Below, piece after piece: positions 12,101 to 24,172 of a stretch of 64,000 nt of DNA. The stretch is taken from positions 1-64,000 of the forward strand of contig JAOTOM010005151.1 of NCBI GenBank assembly GCA_034440615.1. The letters run 5' to 3'. This DNA is from Ashinkailepas kermadecensis (Eukaryota; Arthropoda; Thecostraca; Neolepadidae). Position numbers and translations under genes: made by a program. Each line of letters opens with the position of its first letter. Positions within the stretch are counted from its first letter, which is position 1. Below the pieces are notes generated by a model that was given only the letters and a program-made list of their open reading frames with translations, was not told the origin of the DNA and did not search any database.

Positions 12101-14220
12101 GTTTGATGGGGAGCATACCACACCTAGAAATTACCAGCATAGTTGATATAGTTGATAAAAATGAGTTATATAGGTACTTCTTCGAAATTTTCCAAGCATG
12201 CCTTATCGTCACTTTTCACACACAATTTGGTCCGACGCGTTTCGCTTTGTACGTCAATAACCAACAATATTTGTAATCGATTCTTTACGTTGCGCCAGGC
12301 CCATTTTTCTAAGGTCAACTAAGAATGACATCCAAATGATTCTTGGCTTTGGAATATTTTAAAAGAACTGGTGAGGGGCGAATGACCCCTCCCTCTCTCT
12401 ATTCCATTGCACATACATGTTAACACGCGAATGACCCTCCACTCTCTCCGGAACTGCGAGTTAGGCTTCCCACGATTACAATGACTAAAGCTAGAGATGT
12501 GAAGCTTAGCATAACCTAAGACGGGCTACTCAGTGATGTTGCACTGATAGTTAGAAGCCGAGGTGAGCATAGATTAGGCTATACGGTGTCACAGAAACGT
12601 GTGCCCAGCCGATCCCGGGCCCAGGCTGGGATCGGCTGCAGCCGATCCCGTGCCCGCACCAAGCGGGAACCACGGCTGCACCGATGAGGCACCATGGCTG
12701 CACCAAGCAGGCACCACCGCGAAGCGGAGCGGACGTGCATGACGAATGTGGCCTGTCGTGTGTATTCACCAATGTTGTGCCATAACTGTGTTGGAAATAT
12801 ACGAGTGAATATGACCCGAAAAGGAGACAAGATAGCCCATGGGTAGAGCGCTGGTTTTTCAACCCAAAGACTGGGTGTCGTTCGGTCGCTTCTCGCTGTC
12901 GCTATACATCCAGGTGAGCAATTTCCCGTATAACTTGGAATGGGTTTGTGCGTCGTGAAAGCTCGAATACAAAACGGCAAGAAATTGTAACGAGTGTTTT
13001 GAATAGTTACGTGTGGTTTTCTAAATCGATGTTACGTGGCTCGCACGTCAAGATATCGATTATATATAATTTCAGTTGTAAAGATGATGCAGGACGAACG
13101 TGCAAATTACCTGGATCACAGCGAGCTCATTTAAGTCATCTATATAAGAATACATATAGACTTAAAATGTAATACTGGAGGACATAGGTGGAGAGCTCTC
13201 GAGATTCCAGGAGGGGAGGGGGGGTTGCAGCAGCAAGATTTGCCCTCCCACAGGCAACAAATCCAACTTATAATGAAAAAGACATCGGTTCGGGCGTTGT
13301 CTCAGCCCCTCCTCTTGTATGTTGCATTTAGGTTGATTCTTCTTGTAGAGCAAAATTTTCCGCAGATGGTTCAATGAGGGTTCAACGAACCCAGGGATGG
13401 TCCTGACGCTCTTCCTCGGAATGCCAACCTCTACTGGAGGGCTACGCGCCCTGGTTAAATTTCAGTGTCCAATGATGTTGGAATCACGGATCGGCTGTGG
13501 CCAGCTCCCGCTCTTGGCCACCAGGTGTGATTTGTGACGCCATGTGCAAAATGTAGATTTAATTGTTTTCTTCAACAACTGACATAAGTTATTATTTTTC
13601 CAATGCCTCACTGTAATATATGAAAACTGGCCCCGCATACGTGACAATGTAAACCCAAAAATAAAATGGAATTTCTGCATATTTTTCTGGGTTGCATCTC
13701 AAGCAGGTTTTTGGGATCGCCTTTGCTATCCCCCAACCCAAATTAAAATGACGTGTCAGAGCCACTGTGTGCACGCACTATTTTACCGCAATCCACCCTT
13801 AAACATTCCCCGGGCTGTCGCACCGTGTTTAAAACTATCTAGCGTACATGCGTAAGCTTGTCTACGACTATCATCCTGCTACATGAAAGCCGAAACATCG
13901 AGCATTATGATCAGAATATAACCCTATGTGTAGTGCCATGTTACTGGATTGTGTCAATTTTTTGCGGAACCACACACATAAGTTCCGACACTATAACTAC
14001 AAGACAAAATTAAAACAGGAAATATCTGAACTTCAGCTCCAATTTCCGACCACAAAATGAAATGATACTATACGAAAATAGCCCGGAGCTTTTCACTTTA
14101 TCGCATAAAGCGTAGCAAGACATAAAGCGTGGTTGCATTCTGCAGAATTTCACCACTGCTGGGCTGATTAATCCGAGGTGCTTTAGATGTACGCAAATAT
14201 AATCGCACATGAGTAATACA
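9101..14220. other. Long stretch with no gene recognised
   Basis: About 5 kb without a supportable coding region; no open frame exceeds about 135 codons. Small features are a duplicated ATAAATTGGGGTG block at about 9990-10,025, a poly-G run at 10,617-10,626, and a 10-bp hairpin stem (AGCCGATCCC/GGGATCGGCT at 12,607-12,616 and 12,628-12,637) with a third stem copy immediately after. A tRNA-like stretch at about 12,833-12,895 is listed separately. Confidence 0.45.
12833..12895 (+). other. tRNA-like stretch, probably a tRNA-derived repeat fragment
   Basis: ATAGCCCATGGGTAGAGCGC resembles a tRNA A box (TRGCNNANNGGTAGAGC), and TGTCGTTCGGTCGC lies where a B box would be expected. The anticodon arm and the acceptor stem do not fold properly. 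I read it as a decayed tRNA or SINE head rather than a working tRNA gene. Confidence 0.3.
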
Positions 14221-14282
14221 TGAGTAATTTTTTCCTTGAGGGTTCGGAAAGGTGGTTCGGAAACCTGAAAGCTTTTCGCCCG

Positions 14283-14455
14283 ATTTCCATTTTTCTTTTT
14301 CTTCCATTTTCTTGAACGATGCGCCGGTCATTTCTAAGCAGGTACGCAGAAAAACACGTATATCGACCGGTAAGATCTGCATTTATGCACGAAAAACCAG
14401 ACGGGTGGGCGGATTTCGCCCCCCCCCTCCAGTGCGCGTGTTAACGCCGTGCTGG
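14283..14455 (+). repeat. Dispersed repeat copy (same family as 3125-3290)
   Basis: Shares long blocks with 3125-3290 in the same orientation: GCGCCGGTCATTTCTAAGCA, ATATCGACCGGTA, GGGTGGGCGGATTTCGCCCC and CTCCAGTGCGCGTGTTAA. Differences are scattered point changes and C-run length. The two copies are 11 kb apart. Confidence 0.8.
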
Positions 14456-14650
14456 TCAATGGCATGCCTGCAGGCAGCCCGGTACTACCGACAGCCACCA
14501 CGCCACGGAACATGGCACCCTCCGACCGCCGAACCGGCGCTAGGAGATCAGGTGTCAAACCGGAGGGGAGGTCTGACAGGTGATCGTTCTTTCGAGATAT
14601 GGCAATGGGCAGCCCTCCAGGGTACGACCAGGGTACGACTATTACCAGGG

Positions 14651-15226
14651 TATGACTAGCCGGCATATTCCGGTCGAAAAATGCAAGTATGCATGAGAAT
14701 CACAATGTAATGAACATTTTAAGCTAGCCATGAAACCTGATACAAACAGGTCTGAGCGGTGTGTTCGTGCTATGCATCCGCCACTGCGCCGCATATCAGC
14801 TTCCCACGGGACGACAGCCGGTTCCCGAGTTCTGGAAAGCTAACAATGCGCGCACACCACACGCGTATTCAATGACACATCCTGCCATCTAGTGAGAAAT
14901 CCGTCCACTGTCGCGCCACAGACGCTGCGTTTTCTCCGTCCCTTCCCCAGACAGGTCATCAATGACGTTACCAGGGTACGACTAGCCGGCATATTCCAGT
15001 CGAAAAATGCAAGTATTGCGTTAGAATCGCAATGTAATGAACATTTTAAGCTAGCCATGAAATATGATACAAACCGGTCTGAGCAGTGTGTTCGTGCTAT
15101 GCATCCGCCACTGCGCCGCATATCAGCTTCCCACGGGACGACAGCCGGTTCCCGAGGTCTGGAAAACTAACAATGTGCGCACACCACACGCATATTCAAT
15201 GACACATCCTGCCATCTAGTGATAAA
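14651..15226. repeat. Direct duplication, two ~250-bp copies 326 bp apart
   Basis: Bases 14,651-14,900 and 14,977-15,226 are near-identical. Both run from GACTAGCCGGCATATTCC through GCATCCGCCACTGCGCCGCA to CACATCCTGCCATCTAGTGA. The second copy continues directly into the right arm of the large inverted repeat. An inverted, diverged version of the middle lies at 155-290. Confidence 0.88.
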
Positions 15227-15349
15227 TATTGTGATCTATACTTCAACGTTCAATCGCATGACATTCATTCAATATCCGTTGTTATAAGACCTAGACCGTG
15301 CTGCTACCTAGCGATAGCTATCTGAAGTGATGCTTCTAGAAAATAGTGG
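15205..15349. repeat. Right copy of the large inverted repeat
   Basis: Reverse complement of 1-145. The outer 60 bases are nearly identical (CAGATAGCTATCG then GGTAGCAGCACGGTCTAGGT when read inverted). It abuts a GTGGAGGTT minisatellite at 15,354. No target duplication can be tested because the left end lies at the window edge. Confidence 0.78.
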
Positions 15350-15735
15350 AGTTCTTGAATCTGTGGAGGTTGCGAGCTGTGGAGGTTATGAACGCTTCGC
15401 AGTTGTGGAGGTTACGAGCTGTGGAGGTTACGACCGCTTGGAGTTGTGGAGGTTATGACCTGTGGATGTTATGAACGCTGCGGACTTATGGAGGTTGTGA
15501 GCTGTGGAGGTTACGACCGCTTGGAGTTGTGGAGGTTATGACCTGTGGAGGTTATGAACGCTGCGGACTTGTGGAGGTTGTGAGCTGTGGAGGTTATGAG
15601 CGCTTCGTAGTTGTGGAGGTTGTGAGCTGTGGAGGTTATGACCTGTGGAGGTTACGACCGCTTCGGGTATATTGAATTTGTGGAGGTTATGAACTGTGGA
15701 GGTTATGATCTGTGGAGGTTATGATACGCTGTCTT
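15350..15735. repeat. GTGGAGGTTATGA minisatellite
   Basis: About twenty copies of a TGTGGAGGTTATGA/CGA core, separated by short variable spacers (ACCTG, ACGCTGCGGACT, CCGCTTGGAGT), give irregular 16-33 base periods. Confidence 0.85.
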
Positions 15736-15739
15736 TCAA

Positions 15740-17770
15740 ACCGGTACATGTCAAGGTCAAACTTCAAGGTCAAAGGTTAGCTTGATTTGTTAGATGGCGT
15801 TATTGAAGCGATATCGACCGAACGCGAGGTTCAGTTGCTATCGCTTAAATTTCCATAAAATGGGTGTCATTCGACGTGGCTTGCTATGCGGTATTAGAAA
15901 GCTAAGCAATCGAATTATTTTTCAAGGACAAAGTCCAAGGTGACACTGCGGTCGCCTCATATTTTTTTTCCGTTTTCGCTCAAATTTATCCAAATCTGGT
16001 GTTGCCGACAGACACTGCATGTCGCGCTGTGGTCTGCCGTTCGCGGGCAGCCGCGACATCGGGCTTGAGTGCTTTGAGCGAGTGTTGAAGTGATAAGTGG
16101 AACAGTGAGTGATCAGTGGAAGTGAATTGAGGAACCACGCGCAGCACTGCTCGTCACGGCTGGGTTACCGTGCCGGACTCCGTTTTCCTGCTTTCTTTCC
16201 ACGTTTTTCGTACTCCTTCATTTCCTAATGCCACTGCTCTCTTAAATTGGAGGGTCTCCTTTAGCACTCTTGAATTAGAGTGCTCTCGGTTAGGTCCATG
16301 CTCTCTTGAATTGGAGGGTTCCTTCACTCTTGAATTGGAGTGCTCTTAGCTAGGTCCTTGCCCTCTTGAATTGGAGGGTTCCTTTATCACTCTTGAATTG
16401 GAGTGTTTTTGATTAGGCCACTGCTCTCTTGAATTGGAGAGTTCCTTTGTCTCCCTTGAATTTGGGAACTCTAACCAACAACCTCTATTATGACGTTCAC
16501 CTTTATTTAGATTACTTCGATTATTTCTTTACATTCTCCCATCATACATCTTTCCGCCCTCTCACATTGTAATTATTTTTTCCTTTTCCTATTGTCATTC
16601 AAATAATTTCCTTTCACGTGTTATTCCCGCTTACTTCTCCCTCGCTCTCTCTTCTATACCATTCTCTTTAGGCCTCTTGGCCATTCTACCCAATGCTGCA
16701 GGGCGCCACCCACATATATACAGTCCACTATCAGCGGTTGAAGACGGCGTCCGCAGCATCTGGTATCAAGCGATAGCCAGTGGTTAGCACTGAAGTAACA
16801 TTTCAAACCGGGACATCAAGGTCAAAGGTTTCATTGAGTTTTTTTCGATGGCCTCGCGTTTCGTCGTAATGGCTTCAATTTGCTGAAAATGGATGTCATT
16901 CGACGTCGCTTGTGCGATATCAGAAATTTGATAATTCGAAATCATATCGACGGGTCAAAATTCAAACTGATTTCTTCGGTCGTCTCGCATTTTATTTATC
17001 GCCCAAGCCTACCCAGATCCACTATCAAGCGATAGCCCATGGTGAACCCTCGAGTAGCATTTTGAAACCGGGATATGTCAAGGTCAAACCTCAAGGTCAA
17101 AGGCTAGTTTGATTTTTTTCGAAGTCCCCGCGATTCGTCGTTATGGGTTCAATTTGCACCAAGTGGATGTCATTCGACGTGGCTTGTGCAGTATTATAAT
17201 GTTACGAAATTTAACTAATTTCAAAGGTCAAAAGTCAAACCGATTTCTTCGGTCGCCTCGCACTTTTTTCTTCGCCCTAACCTACCCACGTCTCTGGCAT
17301 CAAGCAATAGCCCGTGGTGAACTTCGAGTAACATTTCAACCCGGGACATGCCAATGCAAAACCACACGATCGAAGGTCAGCTTAAATTGCTCGAAGTCCT
17401 CGCGCCTCGTTGCAATGTCCTCAATTTTTATCAAGTGAATGTCATTCGAAGTGCTGTGAGGCACTCTTCTATTAATCACATTCATTTGCAAAGTCAAAGG
17501 TCGAGCTCATTTCTTCGGTCGCCGGCGTTTCTTCGTTTTCTCCCAAAGCTACCCATGTTTGGTATCAAGAGACAGCCCGTGGGCAACCCTCGAGTAACAT
17601 TTCAACCCGAGATATGTCAGATCAAGCCTCAAGGTCAAAGGTTAGCTTATTTTTATTCTCAAATTCCTCGTGTTTCGTCGCTATGGCTTCAATTTCAATT
17701 ATGTGGGTGTCATTCGACGTGGCTTGCCTTACGGTATCCGAATGTTGATAAATAATTGCGAAGGTGTCAA
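15740..17770. repeat. ~270-bp tandem repeat rich in TCAAGGTCA, interrupted
   Basis: Five diverged units can be phased on GTCATTCGACGTGGCTTG at about 15,868, 16,892, 17,168, 17,438 and 17,709, a spacing of about 270 bp in the last four. Each unit begins near a (C)CGGGACATGTCAAGGTCAAA box and carries one or two TCAAGGTCA motifs. The first unit is separated from the rest by about 0.8 kb holding the 16.2-16.5 kb minisatellite. Short ORFs follow the repeats and are not genes. Confidence 0.8.
16232..16472. repeat. ~60-bp minisatellite (TTGAATTGGAG)
   Basis: Four units alternate CTCTTGAATTGGAGGGTTCC with CACTCTTGAATTGGAGTGCT and a TTAGGTCC spacer. It lies between the first and second 270-bp repeat units. 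Confidence 0.8.
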
Positions 17771-18061
17771 AGGTCCAGTGTGTGTACGATGATTGCATGT
17801 CATAGGAATATGAGAATCAAATCTCTTTTCGTTTGCAGCCGTTCTGATAGCAGGCACTCATAACCTATATGACTAGGAGTTCCCCAAATAAATCCATCAT
17901 AACCTGCTCGGAGGGCGTTCTCGTCGCTGGTTTTTAATTTACGCCGTCACATTGCTGCTCTGGACATATAAAATACTTTTTTATTCTTCAAATTGTCCGC
18001 TTTCTTCCTAATGGTTCAACGGAAGTTGTCAAATTTGTAAGAGAAGCCACACGTGAATGCG

Positions 18062-18085
18062 CTCTCTCTCTCTCTCTCTCTCTCC
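18062..18085. repeat. CT dinucleotide microsatellite
   Basis: Uninterrupted CT dinucleotides for about 22 bases. Confidence 0.9.
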
Positions 18086-18324
18086 TATTTTACTTTACGC
18101 CGTAGCACGCCATTGCGGCACACAGGATTAGCGATTGACGTTCGAGTCCTTAAACTATCCCTTGTGGGGATGGGCGGGTTCCGCTTCCCCTGGGGTTTCA
18201 TTCCGCAGCGACATCATTGTCAGCAGCTCACCTGCGGCGGAGTCGACCCTCCTGAGAGTGGTGCCTTACTCGGGCGACCTGATCCGCGTCCCCGGCCAAC
18301 TCCGGCATAGACCGAGACAGGGAC

Positions 18325-19060
18325 CAGCATTTCCTGAGAATTTCACATCCCCGGTCAGTGACCAGAAGCTCCTGCAAATATCATCTCCCGGTCAGTGACC
18401 GAAGCTCCTGAGAATGTCACCTCCTGGTCAGTGACAGGAAGCTCCTGAGAATGTCACCTCCCGGTCAGTGACCAGAAGCTCCTGAGAATGTCACCTCCCG
18501 GTCAGGACCAGCAGCTCCAGAAAATGTCACTTCCCCATGGGTGTAGGCTTCTAAAAATTATTGGGAGGGAATAATTCATCAAGGCAATGGGCGGTTCTAC
18601 ATGGGTTGGAGAGAGGAGCATACCACACATGGTCCCATGCTAAAATTCAAATTATTTGGAGGGAAAAGCTAACATAGGGAGGGGGCAATGAAAAGGCCAT
18701 TTCTCCATGGGTGTAGGCTTCTGAAAATTATTGGGAGGACATAATACATCAAGGCAATGGGCGGTTCTACATGGATTGGGGGAGGGGAGCATACCACATA
18801 TGGTCCCATGTTGAATTCAAACTATTTGGAGGGAAAAGCCAACATAGCAAAGGGGTCAAGTCACATAATCAAATGTGCCCTCCCAAAATCAGACAAAGCT
18901 ACACCCCCGCACCTCCCGGTCAGTGACCAGTAGTACTTGAGAATATCATCTCCCCAATCAGTGACCAGCAGTTCCTGAGAATGTCACTTCACGATCAGTG
19001 GCCAGTAGTTCAGGAGAATGTCATCTCCCAGGTCATCTCCCTCAATGTGACTAAGGCCAG
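18325..19060. repeat. GGTCAGTGACCAGAAGCTCC minisatellite split by a 170-bp duplication
   Basis: A 37-39 base unit containing GGTCAGTGACCAGAAG and CTCCTGAGAATGTCACC repeats about five times at 18,325-18,530 and again, more diverged, at 18,910-19,035. Between these blocks are two direct copies of a 150-170 bp segment (18,534-18,687 and 18,706-18,855), both starting CCATGGGTGTAGGCTTCT. Confidence 0.85.
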
Positions 19061-19599
19061 GTCAGAGCGGTACCGATGCCAGCTAGACCGTAACAGAGAC
19101 CAGCAATTCCTGTAAATATCATCGACCCGGTCAGAGGCTAACTTTTTGGGATGTCACACACCAACCACACCATAGAGATTAGGTCATATTGTGGCAGAAC
19201 CAAGCCAATCTGTGGCAGAGGCCAGGCCAAAATGTGGCAATGATCAGGTCATAAGCGGCGATAATGACCAAGACAGACTGTAAAAGAGGTCAGCATTTTC
19301 TTTGGTAATATCCATGGATAGATTCATAATAGAGTCTAATAGAATAATATAATAAAAGAATGATAGAATAATAGTCTATAGAGTTTGACACTTCAAATAT
19401 GCACAAAGCCTCTGTTGGCCTCGTTTCAATGGCAGGGGGAATGCAAACATCATTATTTTATGTTGCTTATATGATCTTGATTAGCTATTAACTGCATCAT
19501 TCTCACCTCTTCGGGATGGCGCACTGTCGATCTTGTCGCAGACTCTTGAACCACAACTCCGTTTCCTTGAGCATCATGTGCAGATGATAATATCTTCAG

Positions 19600-19970
19600 A
19601 CTTGGCCCTGGAGTCACCTGCGCCCTCAGGCCGCTGTCGACCATTGGCCTCGAGTATTCTCAGCGAGCTCGTGGCACACAAACCTCCAAATATCTGGCGT
19701 CATCTGCACTCTGAGGCTGTTGCAGATCACCATGGCCTCGAACAACCTTACCAAGCTCGCGACACACAAGCCTCTCAATGTCTGACGTCATTTGCACTCT
19801 GAGGCTACTGCAGATCACCATGGCCGCGAGCAACCTCACCATGCTCGTGGCACACGAGCCTCTCAGTATATGACGTCACCTGCACTATGAGGCTGCTGCA
19901 GATCACCATGGCCGCGAGCAACGTCACCAAGCTCGTGGCACACGGGCCTCTCATTACATGACGTTACAAT
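19600..19970. repeat. ~88-bp tandem repeat with CRE-like palindromes
   Basis: Four units are phased on CAGATCACCATGGCC and CTCGTGGCACAC at 88-base spacing. The units at 19,783-19,790 and 19,871-19,878 carry the perfect palindrome TGACGTCA. The neighbouring units have one-base variants (TGGCGTCA, TGACGTTA) at the same position. Confidence 0.85.
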
Positions 19971-20439
19971 GAGCGGCTGAGATCGGTGCCAATGCTGTCA
20001 AAACCCGCCTCAGCGCGGACTCGTGACAAACGACAGTGCTGACCACTGTCAGCAGATCATCTGAGTTTCGTCGGACTGACACCTCGGCCAATAACCCGAT
20101 GTCACTCCTCCGGCGGCCCCGCGACAGACGGGCGCTGACCACCTCCGGTCCGATCTGGGCTAGACTGGGAGCGCGGCGCCTCTCCAGCCGTCGTGATCAG
20201 TGTGCGACGGCATATGAGAATCTGGCATCGATTGTCGATATTTATTATCTACGGGCTGAGAGGCTGTGCCTGTGGGCCAGCCCGCGAACCCATTGATCCA
20301 GGTCTTATCGTCATATCATAATCACAACCCGGGGTAATGATATTTTTTCCGACGTTCTCTACCTCAGGTGAAGTAGATATCGCGTGCCCGTTCACCCACC
20401 AGTCCAGCGGTGGCTGCCTCAGCAGCAACCACCACAACA

Positions 20440-20466
20440 GATATATGTATATATATATATATATGC
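20440..20466. repeat. AT microsatellite
   Basis: TATATGTATATATATATATATA-type tract of about 25 bases. Confidence 0.85.
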
Positions 20467-20469
20467 ACC

Positions 20470-21640
20470 ATGCACCCTCATATATATGGCCATAGCATGT
20501 GATCGCATTTCAAATCGTGTTTTCGGTACATCCGAGTAAGAAATGAAGAAGTCAGCGTGGGCAGGTTTCTCTCGCATTGTGGTGAAAGTCTACAGAGATA
20601 TTCTTTCATGGGACACCCATCTTGTCAACATCACTGTCGAATTTGACTTTGCCCTCCTGGCATTAGTGGCAGCTCCAGGATTTCGCTACAGGTTGAACAC
20701 TTAGCTGTGCCCAGGGATGAAACTTCCCATGCATGCGGGGTGGGAGGGGAGGACTGGACTCACCAACTAACACGGTTCAAGGTAGCGAACTCCGTGCACC
20801 TGCAAGGGTTAATTCCTCTCCCCATTGGTGGTCCCCTGGATCCGCCTATGATCATATTTATGAACGTGAGACATTCTTAGCAATCCAAAACTCGATATGT
20901 CTGGTCGCATAGATAAAGCATATGATATGACATCCCCATCTCCAAAAGTTGATTTTCACACCATTGCCGCCTCCCTCGTCCCTCTTTACGGCTAGGTCGA
21001 TTTTTACTCATATTGTGACACGCTGACACTGTTCAGGTGTTTCATGAACACCGTACGCTTGATATATCAGCTCGTTCCCACAGTGCATTTTTTAAAAATG
21101 TTTCACTGCCAATCCTGAAGACTTCGAGTGTCTGATTTGGAAACCGCAATTGTTTACAATTTTTCCGAAAGACCCATCCGTTGGCTGTCAATTTGCGATA
21201 ACAAGGTCAAAATTTGTCAATACATATGGGATCTACATGCAACCTAAATATACGTCTCTGTCTACCCCTACCCCACCCGCAATCCATCCCCACCCGGGAC
21301 CTGCCTGTATGCAAATTTCAATTTGTTTGCAGATATATGTCACGCGAGGGCAAATAGAGTGGACTACCCCGAGCAGTTTCGCCCAGTAGTTTCAGAGATG
21401 TGAGGAAAAATATGCGCCTCCAGCGATCGTTGGTGTCAAAGGCCATCCAGGGCGGGTACAAGTTGTAATATACTCCTATCATTGGCGGATCTAGGGAAAA
21501 TTGGAACCGGACCATCCCCTCGATAAAAGACTGCAGACTCTAGGACGCTCAACTGCAGCCCCACCCCTCACTCATCAAGTCTTTCAGTCGATGGCGCCCA
21601 TCTGAGTAGAAAAGGTCTTGGATCCGTCCGCGACTCATAC
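20470..21640. other. No gene recognised
   Basis: Unique-looking DNA. The longest open frame is about 80 codons with no recognisable feature. Confidence 0.4.
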
Positions 21641-21654
21641 ACCCATAAGAGTGC

Positions 21655-22362
21655 GTGCGTGAAGAGGCGGTGTTACAGGATCGTGCGGACCAGTGCATGA
21701 TGAAGATGCGGTGTCACAGGATCGTGCGGACCAGTGCGTGGTGAAGAGGCGGTGTCACAGGATCGTGCGGACCAGTGCATGGTGAAGAGGCGGTGTCACA
21801 GGATCGTGCGGACCGGTGCGTGGTGAAGAGGCGGTGTCACAGGATCGTGCGGACCAGTGCATGGTGAAGAGGCTGTTGGTTGGTTGGTTGGTCATTGGTT
21901 TTACGACAAGTCGACCGTTGAGTCATATAGCTTCGCCAATCTCTCACGCCGATTGGTCGCGGGCGAAGAGTAGCGACAGGTGAGATTCGAACCCACAATC
22001 TTTCGATTGTGAGACGAGCATCTTTCCCCTAGACCACTCGTCCCCCGGTGAAGAGGCTGTGTTACAGGATCGTGCGGACCAGTGCGTGGTGAAGAGGCGG
22101 TGTCACAGGACCGTGCGGACCAGTGCGTGGTGAAGGGGCAGTGTCACAGGACCGTGCGGACCAGTGCGTGGTGAAGAGGCGGTGTCTCAGGATCGTGCGG
22201 ACCAGTGCATGGTGAAGATGCGGTGTCACAGGATCGTGCGTACCAGTGCATGGTGAAGATGCGGTGTCACATGATCGTGCGGACCAGTGCATGGTGAAGA
22301 GGCGGTGTCACGGGATCGTACGGACCAGTGCATGGTGAAGAGGCGGTGTCACAGGATCGTGC
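21655..22362. repeat. 41-bp minisatellite interrupted by a SINE
   Basis: About thirteen copies of a 41-base unit (GTGAAGAGGCGGTGTCACAG then GATCGTGCGGACCAGTGCATG). Units differ by point changes such as CATG/CGTG and AGGC/ATGC. A 171-bp SINE at 21,876-22,046 splits the array. The 76-codon ORF on the minus strand is a repeat by-product. Confidence 0.92.
21876..22046 (-). mobile_element. tRNA-derived SINE, full-length copy with target duplication
   Basis: Read on the minus strand it starts with GGGGGACGAGTGGTCTAGGG (A-box region), has the B box GGTTCGAATCTC, a common body (CGACCAATCGGCGTGAGAGA) and ends in an (AACC)n tail. It is flanked by a 13-bp target duplication, GGTGAAGAGGCTG, at 21,863-21,875 and 22,047-22,059. 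Both flanks carry the variant AGGCTG, whereas other array units read AGGCGG, so the duplication arose from one unit at insertion. Confidence 0.92.
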
Positions 22363-24169
22363 CGGATCGTGATCATAGTAGTTCGTTTTGATGAAAGGGC
22401 GGCCTGATCTGAGTTTGATGTTGATATCTTGCAACTACTTCGAATGGCGACACTTCCAAGATCCTAGAACATTATTAGCTTTGACCCATCCCAGGTTGAA
22501 TACCTTTGATGACCCTGACCTTAAATTTGTACGAAGTAGATAACACAGACGTATAAGAAGCTTCCGAAAACTGCATGCCTCTGTGCCCACTCATTTGGTC
22601 GCTACCTCGGAAAAACCTTAGTGGGGGCTCTTCAGAGCTCCACTCCCAGGTCAGGCGAGAGTCAGGCCAACCGTGACGGCATTGCCAAATACAATCATTG
22701 CATTGTTCGGCAGCGATGGACCTTCAAAGATATCATGGGATGGTCCGGTAATGCCAAGGATGGTGTATTCAAAGCGCATCCAGTGTGGCACCTACAATCC
22801 CATCTTAAAATAGGAGCATTGGAGGGCTCGACTGAACATCGCAGAGACTCGACCGAACACTGGAGGAACCAATCTATCTAAATAAATGAAAAATTTAGCT
22901 TCTCCAAATCGAAATTTCGAGAACAAATTTATGACCTTATGATAGGTGGGCTTCAAATCTGGCTGGAGGGACCACAATCCCTCAAATTCTAGGTCGAAAC
23001 CCCACCAATATACGAATCTACAACACGGAACCCTATGGGCCGACCCGCCCAATGCGCTCTGAGTTCATAATATGTACAATCTCTGAACCCTTCCTATAAT
23101 GTATGCGAAGATCCACCCCAGCGCATGTGCAGGGACATCACTTGTGTTTCAGATCAGAATTCGACCTGCAATCGCAGCTCTTGGCGGTCAATTCGCAAGT
23201 CTGTGCTCACTTGGTGTCTTCCCCGCATTTCAGCCGTAATTTCAGCTGGTTTTCACCAGCGACGGAGGGCGATGGTGGTGTGGTCGCGTGGACCAGGCTC
23301 AAATGCTCTCTTTGGTGGCTGGTGGAGGGAATCATCCGCCATTTAGTGACGGAAGTGGAAGAGCATCATGTAACCACTATCTGTTCGTAAGTGATTGATA
23401 AACAATCGAAGAAACCAGCGATTGTGGTTACAGGAACGCGACCACGTGTTATTGTGTCTAAAAGTCAAAAACAATGATCAATCACTTTGGTGCAGCGTAT
23501 GGTTGGGTGTCACCAATCCGAACCAGGATTGAAATGTTGGCTTCGAATTCCGGAGGTGGAGTGCAAAATGTAACAAAAGGCAAGGAGGAACGCACGTCGA
23601 GGTCAATATTTGCTATGCTTCGGACGAATTGAGCAACCACAATTAGATAACTACCTCAGATGAGTAGCTTGCAAGCATAGACAATACATTGTAGCCAGCA
23701 GCAAAATAAGGAAATATTCGGAATATAACGTCTCCATGCTGACAATTCCAAAAACCATCCGATTTTACTCTTCACCTGAATTGGGCCTCAGATATTGTGG
23801 TGATAATGTGGCAGGAGTCTGTATCAGTTCAGCAAGCTACATTTTACCAGTGGCTCGCGTGTTAGTTACTATGGTGGCGATGCTGTGGTTTAACACAAGG
23901 CTGAGAAAATCATGTCATGAAAGCATACAAGCATACCAGCATTAACAGTGTAGAACGACTGGAGACGGAATAGTCCGTGTTCAACATTGCACAACATATC
24001 TGTATTTCTGATGTGTCCGTAGGAATATTCCTGCCGATTTTCAACTTATTTGACGTTTATGCCATAGCACAATTTGTCATACACATGCTGGCATTAAGTT
24101 GGTATTACAGGTCATGCAGGCGCATACAGGGCTGAAGTAATACATTTAGAGATCAATACACACACAGAC

Positions 24170-24170
<1 letters not shown>
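22363..24170. other. No gene recognised
   Basis: About 1.8 kb of unique-looking DNA downstream of the zinc-finger gene (that gene is on the minus strand). ORFs of up to 95 codons have no recognisable feature. The region may include the 3' UTR of the zinc-finger gene, but no boundary is visible. Confidence 0.4.

Positions 24171-24172
<2 letters not shown>

Noticed and set aside
12833..12895. Functional tRNA gene
   Set aside because: The A-box match is good, but the anticodon arm and acceptor stem do not form.
14252..14659. 135-codon ORF
   Set aside because: It spans a dispersed repeat copy and unique DNA, with no recognisable protein feature.
1..15349. Polinton/Maverick or other giant DNA transposon
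   Set aside because: Inverted ends are present, but none of the expected protein genes is seen between them, so only the repeat itself is reported.
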